The position numbers and the translations under genes were made by a program. This document shows positions 16,441 through 24,681 of a stretch of 64,000 nt of DNA, in pieces (positions within the stretch are counted from its first letter, which is position 1; every line of letters starts with the position of its first letter). Below the pieces are notes generated by a model. That model had not been told where the DNA came from and made no database searches. It saw only the letters and a program-made list of their open reading frames with translations. This stretch comes from CAYXAA01 sp964462985 (GTDB taxonomy: Bacteria > Pseudomonadota > Alphaproteobacteria > Rhizobiales > Stappiaceae): the NCBI GenBank assembly GCA_964462985.1, contig CAYXAA010000023.1:1-64000 (forward strand). Direction: 5' to 3'.

Positions 16441-17472
16441 ATGGGTTACAAGGTCGCGATCGTCGGCGCCACAGGCAACGTGGGCCGCGAGATGCTCGAC
16501 ATCCTGGACGAGCGCGGGTTTCCGGCCGACGAGGTGGTGGCGCTCGCCTCGCGCCGCAGCCAGGGCGTGGACGTGTCGTTCGGCGACAAGACGCTTAAGG
16601 TCAAGGCGCTGGAGCACTACGACTTTTCCGGCACCGACATCTGCCTCATGTCGGCCGGCGGCAGCGTTTCCAAGGAATGGGCGCCGAAGATCGCGGCACA
16701 GGACTGCGTCGTCATCGACAATTCCTCGGCTTGGCGCTACGACGCCGATGTGCCGCTGATCGTGCCGGAGGTCAATGCGGATGCCATCACCGGCTTTTCC
16801 CGGAAGAATATTATCGCCAATCCGAACTGTTCGACGGCGCAGCTCGTCGTGGCGCTGAAGCCGCTGCACGATGCCGCGACGATCAAGCGCGTGGTGGTCG
16901 CGACTTACCAGTCGACCTCGGGCGCTGGTAAGGATGGCATGGATGAGCTGTTCAACCAGACCCGCGCCGTGTTCGTGAACGACCCGATCGAGCCGCAGAA
17001 GTTCACCAAGCGCATCGCCTTCAACGTCATTCCCCACATCGACGTCTTCATGGAAGACGGCCAGACCAAGGAAGAGTGGAAGGTCACCGCCGAGACCAAG
17101 AAGATCCTCGACCCGAAGATCAAGGTCACCTGCACGGCGGTGCGCGTGCCGGTGTTCATCGGTCACTCGGAAGCGGTCAACATCGAGTTCGAAAAGCCGA
17201 TCACGGCGGAAGAGGCGCGCTCGATCCTGCGAGAGGCACCGGGCTGTCTCGTCGTCGACAAGCAAGAGGACGGCGGCTACGTCACGCCGTATGAATGCAC
17301 CGGCGAGGACGCGACCTATATCTCCCGGATCCGCGAGGACGCCACTGTCGAGCACGGGCTCAACCTGTGGGTCGTCTCCGACAACCTCAGGAAGGGGGCG
17401 GCACTCAATGCGGTGCAGATCGCGGAGGTGCTGGTCAACCGTGGGCTCTTGAAGAAGCAGAACGCGGCATGA
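16441..17472 (+). CDS. asd: aspartate-semialdehyde dehydrogenase
   Basis: Asd reduces aspartyl phosphate to aspartate semialdehyde with NADPH, the branch point to lysine, diaminopimelate, threonine and methionine. The 343-residue protein opens with the NADP fold GATGNVGREML. The catalytic cysteine lies in NPNCSTAQL (about residue 128-130), with TYQSTSGAGK following and the active-site His region RVPVFIGHSEAV near residue 240. I chose the ATG at 16441 (GAGGA seven bases upstream) over a TTG three bases earlier. It precedes the pqq genes by 118 bp and is probably transcribed separately. Confidence 0.96.
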   Translation: MGYKVAIVGATGNVGREMLDILDERGFPADEVVALASRRSQGVDVSFGDKTLKVKALEHYDFSGTDICLMSAGGSVSKEWAPKIAAQDCVVIDNSSAWRYDADVPLIVPEVNADAITGFSRKNIIANPNCSTAQLVVALKPLHDAATIKRVVVATYQSTSGAGKDGMDELFNQTRAVFVNDPIEPQKFTKRIAFNVIPHIDVFMEDGQTKEEWKVTAETKKILDPKIKVTCTAVRVPVFIGHSEAVNIEFEKPITAEEARSILREAPGCLVVDKQEDGGYVTPYECTGEDATYISRIREDATVEHGLNLWVVSDNLRKGAALNAVQIAEVLVNRGLLKKQNAA

Positions 17473-17590
17473 CGATTGCGGCCCATGCCGCGCTGGCATG
17501 GGTCGTCGCCCCACTAAAGTACCCTTTTCCCGCCACGGTCATTCTCTATCCTTGAGCATCTTGCAGGACCCAAGGAGGAGAGGACTTGCG

Positions 17591-17695
17591 ATGAAGACCT
17601 GGACCAAACCATCGATGAAGACCGTGGAAGCCGGCTTTGAAGTGACCCGCTATATGCCGGCGGAAATCGGAACCTGCGGCCGCAAGAAGAAGTAA
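17591..17695 (+). CDS. pqqA: PQQ precursor peptide PqqA
   Basis: PqqA is the ribosomal peptide whose Glu and Tyr side chains are cross-linked by PqqE and become the whole PQQ skeleton. The 34-residue peptide reads MKTWTKPSMKTVEAG at its start and has the invariant E-V-T-x-Y motif (Glu17, Tyr21), ending in basic residues GRKKK. A strong AAGGAGGAGAG ribosome site precedes the ATG, consistent with the high expression pqqA needs relative to the enzyme genes. It is the first gene of pqqA-B-C-DE, with 16 bases to pqqB. One copy only. Confidence 0.97.
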   Translation: MKTWTKPSMKTVEAGFEVTRYMPAEIGTCGRKKK

Positions 17696-17711
17696 CGCGG
17701 TCGAAAAACAT

Positions 17712-18650
17712 ATGAAAATCAAGGTTCTCGGCTCAGCGGCCGGTGGCGGTTTCCCGCAGTGGAACTGCAACGCGCCGCTGAGCCGGGCCGTTCGGCAGGG
17801 CCGGCCGGGCTTCTCGGCGCGCACGCAGTCGAGCTTGGCGGCGAGTGCGGATGGAGCGCGCTGGGTCGTGATCAACGCGTCGCCCGACATTCGCGCCCAG
17901 ATCGCGGCGACGCCGGAGCTGCAGCCGGCCGCGGACGGGCCGTTGCGCGCCTCACCCATCAAGGCTGTAGTGCTGACCAACGCCGACGTCGACCATGTCG
18001 CCGGGCTGCTCTCGCTGCGCGAGCGTCAGCCCTTCGTGCTCTATGCCAGCGAACGGGTGCTCGGCGTTCTTGCCGAGAACAGCATTTTTCAGGTGCTCGA
18101 CCCGGCCGTGGTCGAGCGGCGCCGGCTGCCGCTCGTCGGCGTGACGGCGTTGCAGGGACCGGACGGGCCGCTAGGACTTGAGATCGAGACTTTCGCCGTG
18201 CCCGGCAAGGTGGCGCTCTACCTGGAGAACAAGGATGCAGAAGGCTTTGGCACGGCGCCGGGCGACACGATCGGAGTCGCGATCCGGCCGACCGGAACCG
18301 CGGACAAGATTCGCACGGCGCATTATGTGCCTGGCTGCGCTGCGGTTGACGGCGCGCTGAGAGCACGGCTCGATGGCTCGGGCTGCCTCCTGTTCGACGG
18401 CACCGTCTTCACCGACGACGAGATGCGGACTACCGGAGTCGGTGAGAAGAGCGGAGCGCGGATGGGGCATCTGGCGATCAGCGGGCCGGATGGCTCGCTC
18501 GCGGCGTTGTCGGGCATCTCGGCCAGGCGGCGGATCTATATTCACATCAACAACACCAACCCGATCCTGGCACCGGGATCGGAGGCCGAGCGCACGGTCC
18601 GCGCCGCAGGCTGGGAGATCGGCGTCGACGGATTGGAGCTCACGATATGA
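17712..18650 (+). CDS. pqqB: PQQ biosynthesis protein PqqB
   Basis: PqqB is a metallo-beta-lactamase-fold protein proposed to hydroxylate the tyrosine-derived ring (older proposals: PQQ export). The 312-residue product starts with the family signature VLGSAAGGGFPQWNCNAP, where the Cys-Asn-Cys-like region binds structural zinc, and has the altered metal motif NADVDHVAGL and the C-terminal HINNTNPIL. Length matches the family. Its stop overlaps the pqqC start by 4 bp (ATGA), so translation is coupled. Confidence 0.96.
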   Translation: MKIKVLGSAAGGGFPQWNCNAPLSRAVRQGRPGFSARTQSSLAASADGARWVVINASPDIRAQIAATPELQPAADGPLRASPIKAVVLTNADVDHVAGLLSLRERQPFVLYASERVLGVLAENSIFQVLDPAVVERRRLPLVGVTALQGPDGPLGLEIETFAVPGKVALYLENKDAEGFGTAPGDTIGVAIRPTGTADKIRTAHYVPGCAAVDGALRARLDGSGCLLFDGTVFTDDEMRTTGVGEKSGARMGHLAISGPDGSLAALSGISARRRIYIHINNTNPILAPGSEAERTVRAAGWEIGVDGLELTI

Positions 18651-19510
18651 GCATGGCGGTGGAGATAGCCGGTGCAGTTTCTGACCAATTAGCGGGTCGA
18701 GCCGAACATTCGAGCTATGATCCCGGTCCCGCCGCCGCCTTCCTGCCGGCGGACTCGGGCGACCGCTTGCTTTCGGGCGAGGAGCTGGAGGCGGTGTTGC
18801 GCCGGGTCGGGGCCGAACGTTACCACGTCCGCCACCCGTTCCACCGACGGATGAACGCTGGCGAGCTGACGCGGGGCGAGATGCAGGCCTGGGCACTCAA
18901 CCGCTATTGCTACCAGGCGGCGATCCCGCGCAAGGATGCGCTGATCCTGGGACGCAGCGACGATCCGGGCTTCCGCCGCGCTTGGCGCGCGCGAATCCTG
19001 GATCATGATGGCAGCGCCGAAGACGGTTCGGATGGAGGCATCAGGCGCTGGCTGAAGCTGGCAGAGGGTGTTGGGCTCGACCCGGCAGTGGTGCAGTCGG
19101 AGCGGCTCGCCCTGCCGGCGACGCGCTATGCGGTCGCGGCCTATCTCGACCTTGTCAGCCGCCGCTCACTGCTGGAAGCTGTCGCCTCCTCTCTGACGGA
19201 GATGTTCTCCGGCGCGGCAATCGCCGAGCGGGTCCCGGCGATGCTGGCGCGATACGACTACATCACCGAGGAAACGCTTTCCTATTTCACGCCGCGGCTG
19301 ACCCAGGCTCCGCGCGATGCCGACTTCGCGCTTGCCTACGTCAAGGCCCACGCAAATACCCCTCAGAAGCAGGCTGACGCCGTCAACGCGCTGATTTCCA
19401 AGTGCGACCTTCTCTGGGCGATGCTTGACGCGCTCGACTACGCCTATGGCGCGCCCGGGCGGGTGCCGCCCGGGGCGTTTCGTCCCGAGGATGCCGCTCT
19501 CGGAGGCTGA
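18647..19510 (+). CDS. pqqC: pyrroloquinoline-quinone synthase PqqC
   Basis: PqqC is a cofactor-free oxidase that performs ring closure and an eight-electron oxidation in the last step of PQQ synthesis. The 287-residue protein has the heme-oxygenase-like all-helical fold with the active-site segments YHVRHPFHRRM (about residue 59), ALNRYCYQAAIPRKDA, RILDHDG and SSLTEMFSG. A roughly 35-residue N-terminal extension beyond usual PqqC (about 250 residues) is present and low in conservation; a later start is possible but no better ribosome site is evident. PqqC is not fused to PqqD here, unlike PqqCD of Methylobacterium extorquens. Only three bases separate its stop from the pqqDE start. Confidence 0.95.
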   Translation: MSMAVEIAGAVSDQLAGRAEHSSYDPGPAAAFLPADSGDRLLSGEELEAVLRRVGAERYHVRHPFHRRMNAGELTRGEMQAWALNRYCYQAAIPRKDALILGRSDDPGFRRAWRARILDHDGSAEDGSDGGIRRWLKLAEGVGLDPAVVQSERLALPATRYAVAAYLDLVSRRSLLEAVASSLTEMFSGAAIAERVPAMLARYDYITEETLSYFTPRLTQAPRDADFALAYVKAHANTPQKQADAVNALISKCDLLWAMLDALDYAYGAPGRVPPGAFRPEDAALGG

Positions 19511-19513
19511 GCC

Positions 19514-20953
19514 ATGGCCCGCGTCCGTACCCTGATCAATGCCACAAGCCGCCCGGCACTTCCGGTTTATGTCCGGCTGCGCCACGACCGACTTCGCGGG
19601 GCGCCTGTGGTGCTTGCACCGGAGAAGGTGCTGTGGCCGGACGAGGTCTCCGCGGACATTCTGTCGAGATGCGACGGTCAGGCGACAGTCGAGGGGATCA
19701 TCGATGCACTTTCGAAAGAATATGCGGCCCCGCGCGGGGAGATTGCGGAGGACGTAGTTTCCTTCCTGCAGGACTGGGCCGACCGGAACTTGATCGTCTG
19801 CGACGGCTCGGGTGGCATGACCAAAACCGGCGGCAGCGTCGGTACAGCCGCATCGGCGCCTGCCGATGCAAGCGGTGTCGGGCCGCCGCTCGGTATGCTC
19901 GCGGAGCTCACACATCGCTGTCCACTGCAATGCGGCTACTGCTCCAATCCGCTGGAGCTGATGAAGGCCGAGCGGGAGCTGTCGACCGAGGCTTGGTGCG
20001 ATGTCTTCGAACAGGCGGCCGATCTCGGCGTGCTGCAGGTGCATCTATCCGGCGGCGAGCCGACGCTTCGGCGCGATCTGGAACGGCTTGTCGCGTGTCT
20101 TTCCGGGCGCGGGGTCTATACCAACCTGATAACGGCAGCTGTGACGCTCACGCAAGAACGGGTCGCGGCCCTGGCCAACGCCGGACTCGATCACGTCCAG
20201 GTGAGCTTCCAGGGAGCACGGCCCGAGACCACGGAGCTGGTCGGGCGATTCAAGGGCGCGCATGAGAGGAAGCGAACGGCGGCCCGGTGGGTGCGCGAGG
20301 CGGGGCTGCCGCTTACGATCAACGCTCCGATCCACCGGCTCAACATCGACGAGGTGCCGGCTTTCGTGGATTTGGCGCTGGAACTCGATGCCGAGCGGCT
20401 AGAGATCGCCAATGTCCAGTACTACGGCTGGGCCTACCTCAATCGCGCCGCACTCCTGCCGGACCGGGACGCGGTGCTGCGCCAGGTCGAATATGTCGAG
20501 CGGGTGCGGGAGGAGCTCAGCGGCGTGCTGGCGATCGATTTCGTCACGCCGGACTATTACGCCGAGTATCCGAAACCCTGTATGGGCGGTTGGGCTGCGG
20601 ACGCCTTCGTGGTGACGCCGGACGGCACCATGCTGCCCTGCCATGCGGCGGAGGGCATCGCCGCGCTCACCTTCGATCGTGTCGGCGAGCGGCCGCTCGA
20701 AGCCATCTGGCGGCACTCGCCCGCCTTCAACCGCTTCCGCGGTATCGACTGGATGCCGGAGCCGTGCCGAAGCTGCCCCCGCAAGGAGGTCGACTTCGGG
20801 GGCTGCCGCTGCCAGGCGTTCGCACTGACGGGCGACGCCGGGGTCACGGACCCGACCTGTATCAAGTCGCCGTTCCACGATCGGCTGCGCGATCTCGGAG
20901 AGCCTCAGCCGATCCGGCCACGGGCGATCGGGCGGGTACCCGAACAGGTGTGA
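19514..20953 (+). CDS. pqqDE: fused PqqD-PqqE: peptide chaperone plus radical SAM PqqA cyclase
   Basis: One 479-residue frame encodes both activities. Residues 1 to about 97 are PqqD: RPALPVYVRLRHD, then LAPEKVLWPDEVSADIL and ATVEGIIDALSKEY, the winged-helix RRE domain that binds PqqA. A Gly/Ala/Ser-rich linker (about 98-124) leads into PqqE, with the radical SAM CX3CX2C at C136, C140 and C143 (CPLQCGYC), VHLSGGEPTLR, and the SPASM auxiliary-cluster cysteines in CMGGW, PCHAA, PEPCRSCP and GGCRCQ. No stop or ribosome site separates the parts; an internal ATG at 19817 lacks a Shine-Dalgarno sequence. Fusion fixes a 1:1 ratio of chaperone and enzyme. A 5-bp hairpin (20954-20967) follows the stop in the 15-base gap to the convergent carbonic anhydrase gene. 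No pqqF/G protease is nearby. Confidence 0.95.
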   Translation: MARVRTLINATSRPALPVYVRLRHDRLRGAPVVLAPEKVLWPDEVSADILSRCDGQATVEGIIDALSKEYAAPRGEIAEDVVSFLQDWADRNLIVCDGSGGMTKTGGSVGTAASAPADASGVGPPLGMLAELTHRCPLQCGYCSNPLELMKAERELSTEAWCDVFEQAADLGVLQVHLSGGEPTLRRDLERLVACLSGRGVYTNLITAAVTLTQERVAALANAGLDHVQVSFQGARPETTELVGRFKGAHERKRTAARWVREAGLPLTINAPIHRLNIDEVPAFVDLALELDAERLEIANVQYYGWAYLNRAALLPDRDAVLRQVEYVERVREELSGVLAIDFVTPDYYAEYPKPCMGGWAADAFVVTPDGTMLPCHAAEGIAALTFDRVGERPLEAIWRHSPAFNRFRGIDWMPEPCRSCPRKEVDFGGCRCQAFALTGDAGVTDPTCIKSPFHDRLRDLGEPQPIRPRAIGRVPEQV

Positions 20954-20968
20954 CGGGCGATTGCCCGA

Positions 20969-21730
20969 TCAACCCAAGGGCGCCGGTACGAACTCTCCCG
21001 TTTCCGGATCCATCACCCTCAGCTCGCCGAGGCCGATGTCGAACCAGGCGCCATGCAGCGCCAGCCGCCCCTTGTCCTCAAGGATCTTCACGCAGGGAAA
21101 GGTGCGCAGGTTCGCAAGCGACTGGCGCACACCGGCAAACTCCATGGCGAGTTGCGGATCGTCGTCCTTTGACAGTTCGAGGCAGGCGAGGGTTCGGGCC
21201 GCGGGCTCGAGCAGGGTCATCCACTTGCCGATGAAGTCGCCGGGCGACAGAGGCTCAGAATCCTGCTTCAGGAAGGCGGTGACGCCGCCGCATTTGCCGT
21301 GACCCATCACCACGATGTGCTTGACCTTGAGTGCCTGCACGGCGAATTCGAGAGCGGCACTCGTGGAATGATAGTAGCCGTCCGGCTCATGGGGCGGGAC
21401 GAGATTGGCGACATTGCGCACCACGAAGAGCTCGCCGGGTCCTGCGCCGAAGATGCCCTCCGGCGTCACCCGGCTGTCGCAGCACGACACGACCATGACT
21501 TCAGGTTTCTGGCCGTAGAGAGCTAGCCTCTCATAGTCCTCGCGATAGCGGATGAAGCCCTTCTCGCGGTAGCGGCTGTAGCCGGCAATCAGAGCCTCCG
21601 GAAAACCGGATGGCCGGGCGGGTTCGGTAGTCGCGGTGCGGCAGTCGTCGGTCAAAGGGCTCGTTCCGGATATATTGTCAGTTCGCGCGAAGCAGGACGT
21701 TGCGAGATCAGGTTTCCGCGACTGGAACAA
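20969..21730 (-). CDS. beta-class carbonic anhydrase
   Basis: This 253-residue enzyme interconverts CO2 and bicarbonate with a zinc held by two Cys and one His. The zinc ligands are in CCDSRV (Cys and Asp-Arg dyad, about residue 85) and MGHGKCGG (His and Cys, about residues 143-146). The N-terminal 40 residues are non-conserved; no closer Met precedes the catalytic region, so the start is uncertain. It faces pqqDE tail to tail. Bicarbonate supply for carboxylases such as acetyl-CoA carboxylase is a plausible role; the neighbouring RidA gene is on the same strand, 23 bp upstream, and could be co-transcribed. Confidence 0.92.
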   Translation of the reverse strand: MFQSRKPDLATSCFARTDNISGTSPLTDDCRTATTEPARPSGFPEALIAGYSRYREKGFIRYREDYERLALYGQKPEVMVVSCCDSRVTPEGIFGAGPGELFVVRNVANLVPPHEPDGYYHSTSAALEFAVQALKVKHIVVMGHGKCGGVTAFLKQDSEPLSPGDFIGKWMTLLEPAARTLACLELSKDDDPQLAMEFAGVRQSLANLRTFPCVKILEDKGRLALHGAWFDIGLGELRVMDPETGEFVPAPLG

Positions 21731-21753
21731 CCAGAGACCTGCGGCGGGTCGAT

Positions 21754-22140
21754 CTAGCCACGGCGCCGCGCCGTGACCTCGATCTCGACCTTCATCTCCG
21801 GTTTAATCAGGTCGCAGATCACCATGGTCGCTGCCGGGCGAATGTCACCGAACACCTTGCCGAGCTCGGCGAAGACCGTCTCTACGTCCGCGCGGTCGGT
21901 GACATAGTATCGCGCGCGCACCACGTCGGCCATGGCGAAGCCGGCCTGTTCCAACGCGCCGGCAATCGTTGCGAGCGCGTTGCGGGTCTGAGCTGCAACA
22001 TCCTCCGGCATCGTCATCGTTGAATAGTCATAACCGGTAGTGCCCGCGACATGGACGAAGTCGCCATCAACGACCGCACGAGAATAGCCGGCAATGCTTG
22101 CAAACGGAGAACCAGAGGAGATCAGGCGGCGTTCGGACAT
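21754..22140 (-). CDS. RidA family protein (YjgF/YER057c/UK114)
   Basis: RidA proteins deaminate reactive enamine/imine intermediates released by PLP enzymes. The ATG at 22140 gives 128 residues with the trimeric chorismate-mutase-like fold: the start SSGSPFASIAGYSRAVV, HVAGTTGYD, the central NALATIAGALEQAG and the end MKVEIEVTARRRG. The canonical catalytic Arg of true RidA (in the RNPV-like segment) is replaced in part by the ARYYVTD form, so it may belong to an Rid2-7 subgroup without classic imine deaminase activity. It lies divergent from the mesaconyl-CoA hydratase gene with a 140-bp gap. Confidence 0.85.
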   Translation of the reverse strand: MSERRLISSGSPFASIAGYSRAVVDGDFVHVAGTTGYDYSTMTMPEDVAAQTRNALATIAGALEQAGFAMADVVRARYYVTDRADVETVFAELGKVFGDIRPAATMVICDLIKPEMKVEIEVTARRRG

Positions 22141-22280
22141 GTGGCTCTCCCTTGCCTCAGCAACCGCCTTACCACGATCCGCCAGGTGCCGCACCCAGAC
22201 AAAAGGGGGATATTGCGATCAACCCTACGGCCTTGTTTGATCGAGGCATCGGGCGGCGGCAACACGGAGATGCACGCATC

Positions 22281-23333
22281 ATGGCCAAGATCAGCGCTGG
22301 CAACTTCTTTGAGGATTTCTCCGTCGGCCAGGTCATCCGGCATGCGACGCCGCGGACCGTGACCACCGGCGACCAGGCACTCTACACCGCGCTCTACGGT
22401 TCGCGCTTCGCCGTGCAGTCGTCGGATGCCTTCGCAAGGTCAATTGGCTACGCTCAGGCGCCGATCGACGACCTGTTGGTGTTCCACATCGTGTTCGGCA
22501 AGACCGTATCGGACATCTCGCTCAACGCCGTGGCCAACCTGGGCTATGCCGGTGGCCGGTTTCTCGCTCCCGTCTATCCCGGCGACACGTTGTCGGCCGT
22601 TTCCGAAGTGATCGGGCTCAAGGAGAACTCCAACGGCAAAACCGGCGTCGTCTACGTCCGCTCCACCGGCTACAACCAGAACGGCGTCGAGGTGCTCGAC
22701 TACGTGCGCTGGGTGATGGTGCGCAAGCGCGACGAGACCTCTCCCGCTCCCGCGCCGGTGGTGCCTTCGCTTCCCGATGCGCTTGATCCTGATGCTCTCG
22801 GTGACGCCTGTCCGATGATCGACCGCAGTCGCTTCGACACCGGGCTTTCTGGAGCTCCGCATCGTTTTGCCGACTATACCGTGGGAGAAAGGATCGATCA
22901 CGTCGACGGCATGACGGTCGAGGAGGCCGAGCATCAGCTCGCAACGCGGCTCTACCAGAACACCGCCAGGGTGCACTTCAATCAGTTCACCGAGGGCAAG
23001 GGCCGGTTCGCTCGCCGCCTGATCTACGGCGGGCACGTCATCTCGCTTGCCCGGGCACTCTCCTACAATGGGCTAGCCAACGCATTCCACATCGCGGCAA
23101 TTAACGGCGGACGTCATGTGGCGCCGCTGTTTGCCGGAGACACAGTGTTTGCCTGGTCGCAGGTACTGGAGGCGGCAGAGATCGAGGGCCGGCCAGATGT
23201 GGGTGCATTGCGCCTGCGCACGGTGGCGACCAAAGACCGCCCCTGCACCGACTTTCCGCTCATGGACGAAGACGGCAGGTATTGTCCCGAGGTCATCCTA
23301 GACTTCGACTATTGGGTGCTGCTGCCGCGATAA
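22281..23333 (+). CDS. mch: mesaconyl-CoA hydratase (MaoC-like double hot-dog), ethylmalonyl-CoA pathway
   Basis: This enzyme hydrates mesaconyl-C1-CoA to beta-methylmalyl-CoA in the ethylmalonyl-CoA pathway, which replaces the glyoxylate shunt for growth on C1 and C2 compounds. The ATG at 22281 gives 350 residues, the usual length of alphaproteobacterial Mch. There are two MaoC-type halves: residues about 5-150 (FFEDFSVGQVI, then GYAGGRFLAPVYPGDTL) and about 195-345 (YTVGERIDHVDGMTVEEAEH, IYGGHVISLARALS, APLFAGDTVFAWSQV). A general MaoC dehydratase is the alternative, but length and both halves fit Mch. Other pathway genes (ccr, ecm, mcd, mcl) are not in the window. Confidence 0.85.
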   Translation: MAKISAGNFFEDFSVGQVIRHATPRTVTTGDQALYTALYGSRFAVQSSDAFARSIGYAQAPIDDLLVFHIVFGKTVSDISLNAVANLGYAGGRFLAPVYPGDTLSAVSEVIGLKENSNGKTGVVYVRSTGYNQNGVEVLDYVRWVMVRKRDETSPAPAPVVPSLPDALDPDALGDACPMIDRSRFDTGLSGAPHRFADYTVGERIDHVDGMTVEEAEHQLATRLYQNTARVHFNQFTEGKGRFARRLIYGGHVISLARALSYNGLANAFHIAAINGGRHVAPLFAGDTVFAWSQVLEAAEIEGRPDVGALRLRTVATKDRPCTDFPLMDEDGRYCPEVILDFDYWVLLPR

Positions 23334-23356
23334 GCCCAGCCAGAAGCGGAATTGCA

Positions 23357-24349
23357 TTATTTCCTGGCGAGCGGGTGATGGCTTTCCACCAGCGCCCGCA
23401 GGCGCTCGTCAAGCACGTGGGTGTAGATCTGCGTGGTCGAAATATCGGCATGTCCGAGGAGCTGTTGGACGACGCGGAGATCCGCGCCGTTTTCAAGCAA
23501 GTGCGACGCAAAGGCGTGCCGCAGCACATGTGGGCTCAGGCTCCGCGGGTCGAGGCCGATACCCGCGGCCAGCATCTTCAGGTCGCGGGCAAAGGCCTGG
23601 CGGGTGAAGTGGCCGCTATCTCCGTGGGAGGGGAACAGATACGGACTTTGGGGATAAAGTCCGGCCGAGCGGCGCAGGGCGACATAGGCGCGCATGGCAT
23701 TCCGTGCCCTTGGTGACAACGGGACCACACGCTCCTTGCCGCCCTTGCCACGCACCGTAATTAGGCGCTCATCGCGCAGCGCCGCCGATAGCGGCAAGGC
23801 AACCAGTTCCGAGACGCGCAGGCCGGTGGCATAGACGACCTCGATCAGCGCGTAGAGCCGAAGTGCTCTGAGGGAGGAAGCCTGCGTTGGGTGCGGCGTC
23901 TCGGCCGCTGTGCGGGCCGCCTCGATCAACCGGTCGACTTCCTCGACCGAAAGCACGTGAGGCAACTCGCTACGCTGCTTTGGCGAGCGCAAGGTCCGGG
24001 TTGGATCGTCCTTGCGAAGACCCTCGGCGTAGAGGAACTTGAAGAATTGGCGCAGCGCTGACAGGCGCCGCGCCTGGGAGGAGGCCGCAAATCCGCGGCG
24101 ATTAAGGTCACGAAGATAGGTGGCGATGGTTTCGGTCGCGGCTGTGAGTACCGACCGACCCTCGCCGCGGAGGAAGCCGGAGAAATCCTCCAGATCGCGC
24201 CGGTAGCTTTCGAGCGTGTTCTGCGCGGCGCCACGTTCGACCGCCAGCATCTCGAGAAAGCTTTCCAGATGGATTGCGTCGCTGGCCACGCTTGATACCT
24301 GCCGATTCGTCGCCTCAAGTCTATCGCACGGTGCCACTTCAGGGGACAT
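23357..24349 (-). CDS. xerD: site-specific tyrosine recombinase XerD
   Basis: XerD with XerC resolves chromosome dimers at dif, activated by FtsK (also encoded in this window). The ATG at 24349 gives 330 residues; longer readings add improbable Arg/Pro-rich sequence. The N-terminal SAM-like core-binding domain (about 25-115) is followed by the catalytic domain with Arg in ATGLRVSEL, Lys in VRGKGGKERVVP, HxxR in SPHVLRHAFASHL, His in LLGHADI and the nucleophile Tyr in TTQIYTHV. All six catalytic residues are present. It follows the small membrane gene at 24361-24504 by 11 bases on the same strand. Confidence 0.93.
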   Translation of the reverse strand: MSPEVAPCDRLEATNRQVSSVASDAIHLESFLEMLAVERGAAQNTLESYRRDLEDFSGFLRGEGRSVLTAATETIATYLRDLNRRGFAASSQARRLSALRQFFKFLYAEGLRKDDPTRTLRSPKQRSELPHVLSVEEVDRLIEAARTAAETPHPTQASSLRALRLYALIEVVYATGLRVSELVALPLSAALRDERLITVRGKGGKERVVPLSPRARNAMRAYVALRRSAGLYPQSPYLFPSHGDSGHFTRQAFARDLKMLAAGIGLDPRSLSPHVLRHAFASHLLENGADLRVVQQLLGHADISTTQIYTHVLDERLRALVESHHPLARK

Positions 24350-24360
24350 TGCAGGCCCGG

Positions 24361-24504
24361 CTACCGCCCGAACCCTTCCATCGGCACGCGCACCGTGATT
24401 TCGCGCGGTGCCGGCTCTACGAATGTCGCGAGAGCGTAGACCGTGGCATAGCCGAGGCCGGCAAGGACGATGAGGGTCAGAACGAGGCGAGTTAGGGTCG
24501 GCAT
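24361..24504 (-). CDS. 47-residue single-pass membrane protein upstream of xerD
   Basis: A short frame from the ATG at 24504 to a TAG at 24361-24363 encodes 47 residues: a basic start (MPTLTR), one transmembrane helix (LVLTLIVLAGLGYATVYALATFV) interrupted by Gly-Tyr, and a periplasmic tail EPAPREITVRVP. The tail pattern EP.PRE.TVR.P is one I recall from short proteins in the same place in other Hyphomicrobiales, between divergent aroK and xerD. It is 11 bases from the xerD start and so is probably co-transcribed. Function is unknown. Confidence 0.72.
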   Translation of the reverse strand: MPTLTRLVLTLIVLAGLGYATVYALATFVEPAPREITVRVPMEGFGR

Positions 24505-24681
24505 CAGCGTCGAACAGACCGGCGACGAAACCATGGGCGCATGGTTCTTTTCCGCGATCGTCTCGAGTCTTGCAAGGAAAACGGAGGCCGTGTCGCTTCA
24601 ATGCTGCGGGGCTGCGCCTACGCTTGACAGCGCCTCGCCGAGAAGGTCAAAGCGAAGGTCGCGCAAATAGGGAGGCTCGTC

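Noticed and set aside
19817..20953. Separate pqqE starting at the internal ATG at 19817
   Set aside because: No stop codon separates it from the PqqD part and no ribosome site precedes it, so the single fused protein is the better reading.
23357..24349. xerD as part of an integrated element
   Set aside because: A lone tyrosine recombinase with all chromosomal XerD features, beside aroK, without att repeats, tRNA or phage genes. This is the host dimer-resolution enzyme.
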